Assembly (NCBI RefSeq): GCF_001854325.1
Contig: NZ_CP017754.1
Location: 930,001-994,000 of the forward strand
Source of the DNA: Cupriavidus malaysiensis
Lineage (GTDB): Bacteria > Pseudomonadota > Gammaproteobacteria > Burkholderiales > Burkholderiaceae
Direction: 5' to 3'
Length of the DNA stretch: 64,000 nt
Under the pieces are notes generated by a model. That model had not been told where the DNA came from. It saw only the letters and a list, made by a program, of their open reading frames with translations, and did not search any database. A program made the translations under genes and the position numbers. Each line of letters opens with the position of its first letter. Within the stretch, counting starts at the first letter, position 1. This document shows, one piece after another, positions 18,683-28,207 of the stretch.

Positions 18683-18842
18683 CTACGGTTTTCCGTCATG
18701 CCCGCGGAAGAGAATTCAGGGAGAGCCTGCACACACAAGCAGGAAGGCCAGGTCCCAAGGACCGGCCGATCGCCGGCGCATGCGACTGGTCTCGCATGGC
18801 ACGGCAAGTTTCGGGCAGGTTCTACAAGTCTCAGGAAAAATC

Positions 18843-19271
18843 ATGAAGACCTTTTCCGCCAAGCCTCACGAGGTAAAGCGCGACTGGTACGTGATTGACG
18901 CGACGGACAAAGTCCTCGGCCGTGTCGCCAGCGAAGTGGCACGCCGTCTGCGCGGCAAGCACAAGCCGGAATTCACTCCGCACGTCGACACCGGTGATTA
19001 CATCATCATCGTCAATGCAGCCAAGCTGCGTGTCACGGGTACCAAAGAAACGGACAAGAAGTACTATCGCCACACGGGCTACCCGGGCGGTATCTACGAA
19101 ACCACGTTCGGCAAGATGCAGCAGCGTTTCCCGGGCCGCGCCCTGGAGAAGGCTGTCAAGGGCATGCTGCCGAAGGGTCCGCTGGGCTACGCGATGATCA
19201 AGAAGCTGAAGGTGTACGCCGAAGCCGAGCATCCGCACGAAGCGCAGCAGCCTAAGGCGCTGGAAATCTAA
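18843..19271 (+). CDS. rplM: 50S ribosomal protein L13
   Basis: 142 residues, exactly the E. coli length. Begins [20 protein letters not shown], with the family core [21 protein letters not shown] and YRHTGYPGG. The frame is open upstream to 18411, but that part is leader: the promoter TATAAT lies inside it and the conserved protein begins at 18843. rpsI follows after 11 bp, the universal pairing. L13 is an early-assembly protein of the large subunit. Confidence 0.98.
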   Translation: MKTFSAKPHEVKRDWYVIDATDKVLGRVASEVARRLRGKHKPEFTPHVDTGDYIIIVNAAKLRVTGTKETDKKYYRHTGYPGGIYETTFGKMQQRFPGRALEKAVKGMLPKGPLGYAMIKKLKVYAEAEHPHEAQQPKALEI

Positions 19272-19282
19272 GGGGGCCATCC

Positions 19283-19675
19283 ATGATCGGAAACTGGAAT
19301 TACGGTACCGGCCGCCGCAAGAGCGCTGTGGCTCGTGTCTTCATCAAGTCGGGCAAGGGCGACATCATCGTCAACGGCAAGCCCATCAAAGAGTATTTCG
19401 CTCGCGAAACCTCGCTGATGATCGTGCGCCAGCCGCTGGAACTGACCTCGCACGGCGAGACCTTCGATATCAAGGTCAACGTGAACGGTGGTGGCGAAAC
19501 CGGCCAGGCCGGTGCCGTGCGCCACGGTATCACCCGTGCCCTGATCGACTACGATGCCACGCTGAAGTCCGCGCTGTCGAAGGCCGGCTACGTCACCCGC
19601 GATGCGCGTGAAGTGGAACGTAAGAAGGTCGGTCTGCACAAGGCACGCCGCCGCAAGCAGTTCTCGAAGCGCTGA
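19283..19675 (+). CDS. rpsI: 30S ribosomal protein S9
   Basis: 130 residues with the N-terminal [13 protein letters not shown], the central [19 protein letters not shown] and the basic C-terminal tail ending RRKQFSKR that reaches the P-site tRNA. Cotranscribed with rplM and followed by a strong terminator. Confidence 0.98.
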   Translation: MIGNWNYGTGRRKSAVARVFIKSGKGDIIVNGKPIKEYFARETSLMIVRQPLELTSHGETFDIKVNVNGGGETGQAGAVRHGITRALIDYDATLKSALSKAGYVTRDAREVERKKVGLHKARRRKQFSKR

Positions 19676-19715
19676 TGCGCGCTTGCCGGGGTTGCTGCCC
19701 CGGCAGGTCGAGAGA

Positions 19716-19747
19716 AAAACCGCACGGTCACCGTGCGGTTTTTTTTT
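19716..19747 (+). terminator. Terminator of rplM-rpsI
   Basis: AAAACCGCACGG - TCA - CCGTGCGGTTTT, a 12-bp perfect stem with a T run to 19747, 41 bp after the rpsI stop. Confidence 0.95.
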
Positions 19748-19898
19748 GCCCTGCGCGGGTGGCGGCGCAAGCGCAGGGGCGAAAGCTCGCCAACATGTAC
19801 CTTGCCGTCATGGCGGTGCCCCGTGCGGCTACAATCGCAGCGCGTTGCCGCGCGGCCGGTGGGAATCCACAGGGCCGGCCCGGCAAGAGGAGGAAGCT

Positions 19899-20501
19899 AT
19901 GTTGTTTTCGAAGAAGAAAGGCCTGACGATCGATACCCTGATCGGCCGCGAGGCGGTGATCGACGGAGATCTGTCCTTTGCCGGCGGCCTGCGCCTGGAC
20001 GGGCGCGTGCGCGGCAACGTGGTGGCGCTGGCAGGCCAGCCCAGCATGCTGGTGCTCAGCGAGAGCGGCCGCGTCGAGGGCGAAGTGCGGGTCGCCCATC
20101 TCGTGCTCAACGGCACCGTGGCCGGGCCTGTGTATGCCAGTGAACTGCTGGAGCTGCAGTCGCAGGCCAGGGTGCATGGCGAAGTGCATTATGCAGCTCT
20201 CGAGATGCAGCAGGGGGCTCTTGTCGAGGGCCGTCTCGTGCCGCGGGTGCAGGGCGAAACGCGGGCGTTGCCGGCGCCGGCCGAGGCCGGTGCAAGCGAT
20301 GCCGCTGCCGTGGGCGAGGACGCCGGCCTGGCCAACGTGGCCGATGCGGAGGCTGCGAGCGAAGGGGCCGATCCGGTACCGCCGCCAGCCGCAGCCGAGG
20401 CGCGGGCTGTGGCTGGCGCCTCGGACGCCGCACAGGCGGCGCCGCGCGAAGAGGCGGCGCTGACCGCGGTGGCGGGTCTGCGCCAACGGAGTGCCGCTTG
20501 A
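19899..20501 (+). CDS. Bactofilin family protein
   Basis: 200 residues. The first ~115 form a bactofilin beta-helix: short repeats of the type I-x-G-x-L/V (VIDGDLSFAGGLRLDGRVRG, EGEVRVAHLVLNGTV). The last ~85 residues are Ala/Pro/Glu-rich and probably disordered. Start ATG at 19899 is chosen for the AGAGGAGG just upstream and the conserved MLFSKKK beginning; the frame opens earlier without a site. Bactofilins polymerise into cytoskeletal filaments at membranes. It lies between rpsI and erpA, as in other Burkholderiales. Confidence 0.92.
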   Translation: MLFSKKKGLTIDTLIGREAVIDGDLSFAGGLRLDGRVRGNVVALAGQPSMLVLSESGRVEGEVRVAHLVLNGTVAGPVYASELLELQSQARVHGEVHYAALEMQQGALVEGRLVPRVQGETRALPAPAEAGASDAAAVGEDAGLANVADAEAASEGADPVPPPAAAEARAVAGASDAAQAAPREEAALTAVAGLRQRSAA

Positions 20502-20607
20502 GGCATGCGGGAGGCGGGTGGCGGCCAGAGTCCCTTGAATTCACGGGGTTTCGGCACGATCTCGCCAGAGCGCTTAAAATACCGGCGTATCTAAACAGGA
20601 GAACCCC

Positions 20608-20976
20608 ATGAACGCAGTCGCCGAGGCACCCGTTACCGAGGACGTGCCGGCCCCGTTCGTCTTTACCGACAGCGCTGCCGACAAGGTCAAGGAACTGATC
20701 GAGGAAGAAGGCAACGCCAACCTGAAGCTGCGCGTGTTCGTGCAGGGCGGCGGTTGCTCCGGCTTCCAGTACGGCTTCACCTTCGATGAAGACGTCAACG
20801 AAGACGACACCACGATGCAGAAGAACGGCGTCACCTTGCTGATCGACTCGATGAGCTACCAGTACCTGGTCGGCGCCGAGATCGATTACAAGGAAGACAT
20901 CAACGGTGCGCAGTTCGTGATCAAGAACCCGAACGCGACCACCACCTGCGGCTGCGGCTCGTCCTTCTCGGTCTGA
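20608..20976 (+). CDS. erpA: Iron-sulfur cluster insertion protein ErpA
   Basis: A-type Fe-S carrier, 122 residues. The three cluster-binding cysteines are Cys50 (GGGCSGF), Cys114 and Cys116 (TTCGCG), spaced as in the family. The acidic [14 protein letters not shown] region and Ala/Glu-rich N-terminus distinguish ErpA from IscA. ATG at 20608 follows AGGAGA. A terminator is placed 65 bp after the stop. Confidence 0.95.
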   Translation: MNAVAEAPVTEDVPAPFVFTDSAADKVKELIEEEGNANLKLRVFVQGGGCSGFQYGFTFDEDVNEDDTTMQKNGVTLLIDSMSYQYLVGAEIDYKEDINGAQFVIKNPNATTTCGCGSSFSV

Positions 20977-21040
20977 GTGTCGCCGGCCTGGCCGGCTCGC
21001 GGAATCGCCCCGGGGCCGCCAGGACGAGAGGCAGGAATCG

Positions 21041-21066
21041 AGCGCACTTCGGTGCGCTTTTTCTTT
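21041..21066 (+). terminator. Terminator after erpA
   Basis: AGCGCAC-TTCG-GTGCGCT: a 7-bp stem with a stable TTCG tetraloop and TTTTTCTTTT following. It lies between convergent erpA and the PhyH gene. Confidence 0.9.
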
Positions 21067-21090
21067 TCTGCTTCCTGTGCCTGCCGTCCG

Positions 21091-21897
21091 CTACGCCTGG
21101 ACGGCGGGTGCGCGCCAGACCACGGGGAACCAGTCTTCGCGCAACCGCTCGCCATCGCGCTGGCCGATACCGGGGAAGGGCGGCGAGGTGCGCCCCGGGC
21201 GCTCGATGAAGCGTACGTCGTCGCCGAGGAAGCGCGCCGAGAAGGCGCGTCGGCGGCCTGTGCCCTGGTTGCCCGCCGCACCGTGCACGGTGCGGAAATC
21301 GAAGACCACGGCATCGCCGGGGGCCAGTTGCGGAGCGACGATCCGATGGCTGCCGTCCTCGACGTCGGGCATGTCCATGAAGCTGTCGCGGCCGGCATAG
21401 AAGTTCTCGTTGCTGGCCCAGCGCTTGGGCCGCACCAGCTTGGGCCAGCGGTGCGAACCCAGGACCACGCGCAGGGTGTTGGTGGCGTCGACCGGGTCCA
21501 GCGGGATCCAGTAGCTGGCGGTCTGCAGGCCATCCACGCAATAGTAAGGCAGGTCCTGGTGCCAGGGCGTCGGCTTGTCGGTGCCGGGTTCCTTGACCAG
21601 GATGTGCTCGTGGAAGACCTGCACCGCACTGGCGCCCATGATGCGGCCGGCGATGGCCGCGGCGGGCGAGCGGCGGATGAAGTCCTCGAACGGCGCGATG
21701 CGCTGCCAGTTGCAATAGTCCTCGAAGAAGCGGCCGCGCTCGCCCCCGCGTACATTCTCGATGGCGAAGGGACCGGGCTGCGCCAGGTTCTGCGCGAAGC
21801 CCTCGCGCAGGGGCTCGACCCAGTCGCTGAAGGCACCGCGCAGCACGAGCGCGCCATCGCGCTGGTAGGCCTCGATCTGTTGCGTGCTGATTTCCAT
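21091..21897 (-). CDS. Phytanoyl-CoA dioxygenase (PhyH) family oxygenase
   Basis: 268 residues of a non-haem Fe(II)/2-oxoglutarate dioxygenase. The metal triad is His113 and Asp115 (WHQDLPYY) with His205 (FRTVHGAAGNQ); the 2-oxoglutarate arginine is probably Arg222. I start at ATG 21897, eight bases after AGGGAG, rather than the adjacent TTG at 21900. The substrate is unknown; relatives hydroxylate acyl-CoAs, ectoine and small natural products. The divergent LysR gene and the shared operator suggest inducible single-gene control. Confidence 0.92.
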   Translation of the reverse strand: MEISTQQIEAYQRDGALVLRGAFSDWVEPLREGFAQNLAQPGPFAIENVRGGERGRFFEDYCNWQRIAPFEDFIRRSPAAAIAGRIMGASAVQVFHEHILVKEPGTDKPTPWHQDLPYYCVDGLQTASYWIPLDPVDATNTLRVVLGSHRWPKLVRPKRWASNENFYAGRDSFMDMPDVEDGSHRIVAPQLAPGDAVVFDFRTVHGAAGNQGTGRRRAFSARFLGDDVRFIERPGRTSPPFPGIGQRDGERLREDWFPVVWRAPAVQA

Positions 21898-21901
21898 CAA
21901 G

Positions 21902-21935
21902 CTTTCTCCCTGATCCGACTTTCTCCCTGATCCGA
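21902..21935. repeat. 17-bp perfect tandem duplication containing the PhyH ribosome-binding site
   Basis: CTTTCTCCCTGATCCGA occurs at 21902-21918 and again, without a gap or mismatch, at 21919-21935. On the minus strand each copy carries AGGGAGAAAG, so the PhyH gene has two consecutive Shine-Dalgarno-like sequences, one 8 and one 25 bases before the ATG. Confidence 0.95.
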
Positions 21936-21998
21936 CGGCAACGACGACATCGTCCGGTCTCCCGTGCCGGCTGCCGCAAGTATGGTCTGCACGCCTTC

Positions 21999-22038
21999 AT
22001 AGGAAAAGCATATATTTCCTATCTTCCAATATAGGAAA
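21999..22038. promoter_or_regulatory. Triple 8-bp operator between the PhyH and LysR genes
   Basis: ATAGGAAA (21999-22006), N8, TTTCCTAT (22015-22022), N8, ATAGGAAA (22031-22038). All three arms match perfectly, alternate in orientation and are spaced by exactly 8 bp, making two overlapping dyads with centres 16 bp apart. The third arm includes the LysR gene's AGGA ribosome-binding sequence and ends two bases before its ATG, so binding would block its own expression. Confidence 0.7.
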
Positions 22039-22040
22039 TC

Positions 22041-22958
22041 ATGATCCCCTTTTCCTTTCGTCAGCTCGAGTACTTCATCGCCGCCGCGGAGCAGGGCAGC
22101 ATCAGCGCCGCCGCCCGCGCGCGCCACGTTTCGCAGCCCTCGGTATCGCAAGCCATCGCACAACTCGAGCAGGCGCTCGGCGAGGCCTTGTTCCACCGCC
22201 GCATCAGCCGCGGGCTGGAGCTGACGCCTGCCGGCCAGCGCCTGCTGGGGCGTGCCCGCGACATCCTGGCGCTGGCGGCGGACCTGGGCGGCGCGGGCGC
22301 CGGCCAGGCCGCGCTGTCGGGCCAGCTGGCCATCGCCTGCTTCCAGGACCTCGGGCCGTACTACCTGCCGCGCCTGCTGGCCGGCTTCCGGCAGCGCCAC
22401 CCGGCGGTGGAGGTGACCTTGCTCGAGTCGGACCTGGCCAGCGTCCACCGCGCACTGGGCAGCGGCAAGGCCGAACTGGCGCTGACCTACGATCTGGGCT
22501 TCGATGCCGGCGTGGAGCGCTGGACCCTGGCGCAACTGGCGCCCCATGCCCTGCTGCCGGGCGACCATGCGCTGGCGCGGCTGCCGGCCGTCAGCCTGCA
22601 GGAACTGGCCGGGCAGGTGCTGATCCTCGAGGACATCGCGCAGACGCGCGAGTATTTTCTTTCCTTGTTCTGGGCGCAGGGCTTGCGTCCGCGCGCGCTG
22701 CAGTACACGCAGACCTTCGAGATGCAGCGCGGGCTGGTCGCGCACGGCTATGGGGTGGCGCTGTCCTGTACGCGCCCGGCGGGGGATCAAAGCTATGACG
22801 GCAGGCCGCTTGCCTGCCGTCCATTGCGCGACGCGGTCGAGCCGCAGCGTGTCGTGCTGGCCTGCTCGCCGGCGATGCGGCCGGCACCGCTGGCGCGGGC
22901 CTTTCTGGCGTGGGTGCGGCAGACCGTTCCGGAAGCGGCCGAAGGCGGCGCAGCGTGA
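22041..22958 (+). CDS. LysR family transcriptional regulator
   Basis: 305 residues. N-terminal helix-turn-helix in residues 1-60 (FRQLEYFIAAAEQGSISAAARA, then SVSQAIAQLEQALG), effector domain with the CynR/OxyR-like DLGPYYLPRLL segment. It is divergently paired with the PhyH gene across 143 bp that contain the three-arm operator, the usual layout for a LysR activator that also represses itself. Convergent with anmK. Inducer unknown. Confidence 0.94.
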   Translation: MIPFSFRQLEYFIAAAEQGSISAAARARHVSQPSVSQAIAQLEQALGEALFHRRISRGLELTPAGQRLLGRARDILALAADLGGAGAGQAALSGQLAIACFQDLGPYYLPRLLAGFRQRHPAVEVTLLESDLASVHRALGSGKAELALTYDLGFDAGVERWTLAQLAPHALLPGDHALARLPAVSLQELAGQVLILEDIAQTREYFLSLFWAQGLRPRALQYTQTFEMQRGLVAHGYGVALSCTRPAGDQSYDGRPLACRPLRDAVEPQRVVLACSPAMRPAPLARAFLAWVRQTVPEAAEGGAA

Positions 22959-22977
22959 GGTGCGCCGGTGCGGCCGC

Positions 22978-24102
22978 TCAGCGGGGGTAGAGCGCGCCCA
23001 GCACGCGCGGCCCGGCGGCACCGGTCACGGTCGGCACGTTGCCGGCGGCCCGCTGCAGGCACTGGCGCGCCAGCCACGCGAAGGCGATGCCCTCTACCTG
23101 CGAGACCGGCACGCCGAAGTCCGCGCTGGTCTGCACCGAGACGCCGGGCAGTTCCTGCGCCAGGCAGGCCATGACATGCGCATTGCGGGCGCCGCCGCCG
23201 CACACGATCAGCCGGCGCGCATCGGGCGCGTAGGCGCGCACGTCGGCGGCGATGGCGCCGGCGGTCAGCGCACCCAGTGTGGCCTGCACGTCGGCTGGCG
23301 GCAATTCGCCGGCGGCACCCAGGCGGGCGTCCAGCCAGGCCGGATGGAACAGGTCGCGCCCGGTGCTCTTGGGCGGCGGCGCACGGAAATAGTCCTCGTC
23401 GCGCAGCCGCTGCAGCAGCGCCACGTTGACGCTGCCGCTGGCGCCCCAGGCACCGCCGGCATCGTAGGGCAGGCCGCGCCGGCTGGCGATCCAGTGGTCG
23501 AGCAGGGCATTGCCGGGGCCGCAATCGAAGCCGGTCACCGGCCGGCCGCTGTCGGCCGCCGGCAGGATGCTGATGTTGGAGATGCCACCGATATTGCAGG
23601 CCACGCGGGTTTCGCCGGCCGCGCCGAACAGGGCGTGGTGCAAGGCCGGCACCAGCGGTGCGCCCTGGCCGCCGGCAGCCACGTCGCGGCTGCGGAAATC
23701 GGCCACCACGTCGATGCCGGCCAGCTCGGCCAGCAGGGCAGGATGCTGGCTCTGGCGCGTGTAGCCGATGCCATCATACTGCCCGGGGCGGTGGCGGATG
23801 GTCTGGCCATGCGCGCCGATGGCGCAGACATCCTCGCTGCCGAGGCCGGCTTCGCGCAACAGCGTGGCCGTGCAGTCGGCGTAGACGTGCGCCAGTGCAT
23901 TGGCGGCGAGCGCCTCGCGGTGGACCTCGTCGGGCCCCGGCTGCTGCAGCGCGCCGAAGGCCTCGCGCAGCGCCGCGTCGAAGGGCTGGTGGGCGGCGGC
24001 CAGCACCAGCGGGCGCGGACCGGAGAAGTCGACCAGCACGCCGTCGGCCCCATCCATGCTGGTGCCGGACATGATGCCGATAAAGCGTGCATTGAGGGTC
24101 AT
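22978..24102 (-). CDS. anmK: Anhydro-N-acetylmuramic acid kinase
   Basis: Opens the anhydro ring and phosphorylates anhMurNAc to MurNAc-6-phosphate during peptidoglycan recycling. 374 residues, usual length ~370. Family marks: [18 protein letters not shown] at ~9-26, [14 protein letters not shown]-like [12 protein letters not shown], and the catalytic region [16 protein letters not shown] precedes the ATG. It stands 40 bp after the M23 peptidase gene on the same strand, as in many proteobacteria. AmgK and MurU, encoded 18 kb away, serve the alternative MurNAc salvage route. Confidence 0.96.
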   Translation of the reverse strand: MTLNARFIGIMSGTSMDGADGVLVDFSGPRPLVLAAAHQPFDAALREAFGALQQPGPDEVHREALAANALAHVYADCTATLLREAGLGSEDVCAIGAHGQTIRHRPGQYDGIGYTRQSQHPALLAELAGIDVVADFRSRDVAAGGQGAPLVPALHHALFGAAGETRVACNIGGISNISILPAADSGRPVTGFDCGPGNALLDHWIASRRGLPYDAGGAWGASGSVNVALLQRLRDEDYFRAPPPKSTGRDLFHPAWLDARLGAAGELPPADVQATLGALTAGAIAADVRAYAPDARRLIVCGGGARNAHVMACLAQELPGVSVQTSADFGVPVSQVEGIAFAWLARQCLQRAAGNVPTVTGAAGPRVLGALYPR

Positions 24103-24142
24103 GGTCCGGCTCCGTCCGGTCGGGTGCGGGGCGCCGCCTCGC

Positions 24143-25528
24143 TCAGTTGCTGGCGGTCAGCACGTTGTAGGTGCGCAGCGCGTTGATGCGGCTGAGCATG
24201 CTGCTGGTATAGCTCAGGAACTGCTGGCGAGCGGGTCCGCTCAGCGCGGGCGATTCCATCAGCGCCGTGGTCAGCGGATTCTGCGGTACGTCATTGTGGC
24301 GGAATTCGTAATGCAGGTGCGGTCCGGTGGCCCAGCCGGTCTGGCCGACGAAGGCGATCACCTGGCCCTGGCGCACATGCTGGCCGCGCTGCACGCCGGC
24401 AAAGCCCGACAGGTGGGCGTAGTAGGTCGAGTAGCCGTTGGCGTGCTTCAGGATGACCAGGTTGCCGTAGCCGTTCTGCTGGCCGACGAAATCGACCTCG
24501 CCATCGCCCGAGGCGAACACCTTGGTGCCGACCGGCGCGGCGAAGTCCACGCCCTTGTGCTGCGCCCAGTAGTGATGCAGCGGGTGGTCGCGCCCGCCGA
24601 AGCCGGACGAGATGCGGGTGAACTCGACCGGTGTGCGCAGGAAGGGCCGCTGCATGCTGCGGCCGTCGAAGGTGTAGTAGGCGCCGCTCTTGCTGCCTTC
24701 CGGCGCATACCAGAGCGCCTGGTACAGCTCATTGTGGTTGATCAGCTCGACCGCCATCACGCGCCCGTTGCGCACCAGGCTGCCGTCGCGGAAGCCTGCC
24801 TCGTAGACGATGCGGAAGCGGTCGCCGCGCGCGATATCGTGCTGGAAGTCAATCACGCCCGAGAAGATCGAGATCATCTGCTCGACGATCTCGTCGGGTA
24901 CGTTGGCGGCGTCCATCGCGTTGAAGAAGCCGCCGCTGCCGATCGCGCCCGACGCCATCTCGTAGCGCGTCTCGTTGCCCACCGTCTGCACGCGTGCGCG
25001 GTATTGCGGGTTGAGGTCGTCGCCGCCGGCTCGCTCGATCACCAGCAGGCGGGAGTTGGCCACGTCGCCGCCGAGGTTGGCCTGCAGCGACACCAGCAGG
25101 TTGCGCTCGTCGACTTCCGCCTGCACGGCCTGGCCCGGCTCCAGGCCGAACAGGCCGCGCGCGGTCGGATTCCTGGCGATGAAGGCCTGGGCATCGGGAT
25201 CGTCCACGCCCAGCCGCTTGAGCAGCGTGGCGATGGTGTCGCCACGCAGCATGCGCTCCTGGCGCACGTAGGTGGCGTCGCTGTCGGTCAGCTTGTCGAG
25301 CTGCTCGCGCAGGTCGGGCAGGCGCATCGGCTGCAGCACGCGCGGTGCCTGGGGATCGTCGTAGGCCGAGCGCGGGGCCACACCCATGGCGGCGGCCATG
25401 CCCAGCGCGAACACCGTGCCTACCGCCGCCGTCAGTTGCTTGCGGCGGCGCGCATGGTGCGCGTTGGTCGGGTCGACGAGTACCACCAGCTCACGCGCGA
25501 AAACTTCGCGGAGTCTGGACCACATCAC
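24143..25528 (-). CDS. M23 family metallopeptidase (LytM/MepM-type), membrane-anchored
   Basis: 461 residues. A membrane anchor near residues 30-50 ([20 protein letters not shown]), a LysM-like/OapA region with [18 protein letters not shown], and a C-terminal LytM domain. Zinc and catalytic residues are visible: HKGVDF (HxxxD), [10 protein letters not shown], and GPHLHYEFR (HxH). Expected to cleave peptidoglycan cross-links during growth (MepM/YebA-like). The first codon may be the GTG at 25528 or the ATG at 25525; neither has a clear ribosome-binding site. Divergent from tyrS and followed by anmK. Confidence 0.93.
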   Translation of the reverse strand: MMWSRLREVFARELVVLVDPTNAHHARRRKQLTAAVGTVFALGMAAAMGVAPRSAYDDPQAPRVLQPMRLPDLREQLDKLTDSDATYVRQERMLRGDTIATLLKRLGVDDPDAQAFIARNPTARGLFGLEPGQAVQAEVDERNLLVSLQANLGGDVANSRLLVIERAGGDDLNPQYRARVQTVGNETRYEMASGAIGSGGFFNAMDAANVPDEIVEQMISIFSGVIDFQHDIARGDRFRIVYEAGFRDGSLVRNGRVMAVELINHNELYQALWYAPEGSKSGAYYTFDGRSMQRPFLRTPVEFTRISSGFGGRDHPLHHYWAQHKGVDFAAPVGTKVFASGDGEVDFVGQQNGYGNLVILKHANGYSTYYAHLSGFAGVQRGQHVRQGQVIAFVGQTGWATGPHLHYEFRHNDVPQNPLTTALMESPALSGPARQQFLSYTSSMLSRINALRTYNVLTASN

Positions 25529-25736
25529 GTAAAATTCACTCTTGGTTTGGCCCCGCTGCCGCGACGATTTGCTTCGTCTGCCTTCGCTCCCCGAGGTGCG
25601 GTGCGGGCGCTTTGCATTTGCCGCCTACAATGGCGGTTGGCCGCGGGATTGCTCCCGTCGCGCCGGAAGGGCGGATTGTACCAGATTCCCTGCCGGTGGC
25701 CGTGTCGAATTCTCATGTTTTTCAACGACTTACGTC

Positions 25737-26978
25737 ATGACTGAAGTGTCCTCCGGCCCCGCGGCCAACTACCCCCTGACGCCGTCGGTGATGCACGCCC
25801 TGGAGGTGTCCAAGCGCGGCTGCGACGAACTGCTGATCGAATCCGAGTGGCTGCAGAAGCTGGCCCGCAGCGAAGCGACCGGCGTACCGCTGCGCATCAA
25901 GCTGGGCCTCGATCCGACCGCCCCGGACATCCATATCGGCCACACCGTGGTGCTCAACAAGCTGCGCCAACTGCAGGACCTCGGCCACCAAGTCATCTTC
26001 CTGATCGGCGACTTCACGTCCACCATCGGCGACCCGTCCGGCCGCAACGCCACGCGTCCGCCACTGACGCGCGAGCAGATCGAAGGCAACGCCCAGACCT
26101 ACTACCGCCAGGCCAGCCTGGTGCTGGACCCGGCCCGCACCGAGATCCGCTACAACAGCGAGTGGTGCGATCCGCTCGGCGCGCGCGGCATGATCCAGCT
26201 CGCCGCCAAGTACACCGTCGCCCGCATGATGGAGCGCGATGACTTCACCAAGCGCTTCCGCTCAGGGGTGCCGATCTCGGTTCACGAGTTCCTCTACCCG
26301 CTGATGCAGGGCTATGACTCCGTGGCGCTGAAGTCCGACCTGGAGCTGGGCGGCACCGACCAGAAGTTCAACCTGCTGGTGGGCCGCGAGCTGCAGAAGG
26401 AATACGGCCAGGAGCCGCAGTGCATCCTGACCATGCCGCTGCTGGTGGGCCTGGACGGCGTCGAGAAGATGTCCAAGTCGAAGGGCAACTACGTCGGCGT
26501 CACCGAGGCCCCGGGCGAGATGTTCGGCAAGCTGATGAGCATCTCGGACGACCTGATGTGGCAGTACTACACGCTGCTGTCGTTCCGTCCGCTGGCCGAG
26601 ATCGAACTGATGAAGCAGGAGATCGCGCTGGGCCGCAATCCGCGCGATTGCAAGGTGATGCTGGCGCAGGAGATCGTGGCGCGCTTCCACAGCGCGGCCG
26701 ATGCCGAGAAGGCGCTCGAGGACTTCAACCACCGCGCGCGCGGCGGCGTGCCCGACGAGATTCCCGCGGTCAGCCTGGGCGGTGCGCCGCTCGGCATCGC
26801 CCAGTTGCTGAAGCAGGCCAATCTCGTGCCCTCGACTTCCGAGGCCAACCGCAATATCGAGCAGGGCGGCGTCAAAATCGACGGCGCCACGGTCAGCGAC
26901 AAGGGGCTGAAGGTGGCCGCAGGTACCTATGTGGTGCAGGTCGGCAAGCGCCGTTTCGCCCGCGTGACGCTGTCCTGA
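25737..26978 (+). CDS. tyrS: Tyrosyl-tRNA synthetase
   Basis: 413 residues. Class I signature HIGH in [10 protein letters not shown] (~64-73) and KMSKS in [12 protein letters not shown] (~242), then a C-terminal S4-like RNA-binding domain ([16 protein letters not shown]). The start at 25737 (MTEVSSGPA) is chosen as the conserved N-terminus; upstream in-frame codons belong to the leader. dtd follows 17 bp later, which makes sense because Dtd removes D-Tyr from tRNA-Tyr. Confidence 0.97.
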   Translation: MTEVSSGPAANYPLTPSVMHALEVSKRGCDELLIESEWLQKLARSEATGVPLRIKLGLDPTAPDIHIGHTVVLNKLRQLQDLGHQVIFLIGDFTSTIGDPSGRNATRPPLTREQIEGNAQTYYRQASLVLDPARTEIRYNSEWCDPLGARGMIQLAAKYTVARMMERDDFTKRFRSGVPISVHEFLYPLMQGYDSVALKSDLELGGTDQKFNLLVGRELQKEYGQEPQCILTMPLLVGLDGVEKMSKSKGNYVGVTEAPGEMFGKLMSISDDLMWQYYTLLSFRPLAEIELMKQEIALGRNPRDCKVMLAQEIVARFHSAADAEKALEDFNHRARGGVPDEIPAVSLGGAPLGIAQLLKQANLVPSTSEANRNIEQGGVKIDGATVSDKGLKVAAGTYVVQVGKRRFARVTLS

Positions 26979-26995
26979 GCGCGGGGCGCAAGCAC

Positions 26996-27460
26996 ATGAT
27001 CGCCCTGATCCAGCGTGTCTCGCAGGCGCGCGTCACCGTCGGCGAACGGACCACCGGTGCCATCGGCGCCGGTCTGCTGGCCCTGGTGTGCGCCGAGCGC
27101 GGCGATACCGAGGCCCAGGCCGAGCGCCTGCTGGCCAAGCTGCTGGCCTACCGGGTCTTTCCCGACGAGGCCGGCAAGATGAACCTGGCCGTGCAGAACA
27201 TCGATGGCAAGGGCGGCGCCGGCGGGCTGCTGGTCGTGTCCCAGTTCACGCTGGCCGCCGACACCAACAGCGGCACGCGGCCGAGCTTCACCCCGGCGGC
27301 GTCGCCCGAGGACGGCCGCCGCCTGTACGAGCATTTCGTGGCGCGGGCCCGGGTCTTGCATCCGCAGGTGGAGACCGGCGAGTTCGGTGCGATGATGCAG
27401 GTCAGCCTGACCAACGATGGCCCGGTCACGTTCTGGCTGCGGGTGCCGCCCGCGGCATGA
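26996..27460 (+). CDS. dtd: D-aminoacyl-tRNA deacylase
   Basis: 154 residues. Begins [15 protein letters not shown]; the two cross-subunit active-site motifs are SQFTLAAD (~79-86) and NDGPVTFWL (near the C-terminus). Hydrolyses D-Tyr and other D-amino acids (and glycine mischarged on tRNA-Ala) from tRNA. Lies directly behind tyrS, probably cotranscribed. Confidence 0.96.
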   Translation: MIALIQRVSQARVTVGERTTGAIGAGLLALVCAERGDTEAQAERLLAKLLAYRVFPDEAGKMNLAVQNIDGKGGAGGLLVVSQFTLAADTNSGTRPSFTPAASPEDGRRLYEHFVARARVLHPQVETGEFGAMMQVSLTNDGPVTFWLRVPPAA

Positions 27461-27494
27461 GGGGCGCGGGCTCGTTTCGAGCAAGGAGAGTCAA

Positions 27495-28142
27495 ATGAAG
27501 ATCTGGAGCAAGTCGTTCGCCGACAACGGTCCGATCCCTGGCGAATACGCCTTCTGCGTGCCCGACGCAGCCAGCCACGTGGCGCTGTCGAGCAACCGCA
27601 ATCCGGACCTGGAGTGGGACGAGGTACCGGCCGCCACCCGCTCCTATGCGCTGATCTGCCATGACCGCGATGTCCCCAGCCGTGGCGACGACGTCAACCA
27701 GGAGGGGCGCGAGGTGCCCGCCGCGCTGCCGCGCGTGGACTTCTACCACTGGGTGCTGATCGACATCCCTTCCGGCCTGCGCTCGATCAGCGCGGGCTCG
27801 CACAGCGACGGCGTGATCGCGCGCGGCAAGCCCGGCCCCGAGGCGGCCGGCGGCACGCCCACCGCGGGCGGCCTGCGCCATGGCCTGAACGACTACACCG
27901 GCTGGTTCGCCAGCGACCCGGACATGAAGGGCGACTACTTCGGCTATGACGGCCCCTGTCCGCCGTGGAACGACGCCCTGGTGCACCACTATGTGTTCAC
28001 CGTCTACGCGCTGGACGTCGAACGGTTGCCGCTGGAGGGCAGCTTCACCGGCGCGCAGGTGCTCGCGGCGATGGCCGGCCACGTGCTGGCGCAGGCCAGC
28101 CTGACCGGTACCTACACGCTCAATCCGAAATTCGCCAAGTAA
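27495..28142 (+). CDS. YbhB/YbcL family PEBP-like protein
   Basis: 215 residues of the phosphatidylethanolamine-binding/Raf-kinase-inhibitor-like fold, with NPDLEWDEVP, YALICHDRDVP, FYHWVLIDIP and GYDGPCPPWND. It carries an insertion relative to the ~158-residue E. coli YbhB, around the glycine-rich GKPGPEAAGGTPTAGG. AAGGAG six bases before the ATG fixes the start. No signal peptide, so cytoplasmic. Function in bacteria is not established. Confidence 0.92.
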   Translation: MKIWSKSFADNGPIPGEYAFCVPDAASHVALSSNRNPDLEWDEVPAATRSYALICHDRDVPSRGDDVNQEGREVPAALPRVDFYHWVLIDIPSGLRSISAGSHSDGVIARGKPGPEAAGGTPTAGGLRHGLNDYTGWFASDPDMKGDYFGYDGPCPPWNDALVHHYVFTVYALDVERLPLEGSFTGAQVLAAMAGHVLAQASLTGTYTLNPKFAK

Positions 28143-28207
28143 AGACCAAGAAGACCGGAAAAGCCGGGCAGGGTGCACTGCACGGCGTCCCGCAACGAGG
28201 AAACGGC

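Noticed and set aside
18411..18842. N-terminal extension of rplM by 144 codons
   Set aside because: The region contains the small-RNA terminator and the rplM promoter, and L13 has its conserved length from 18843.
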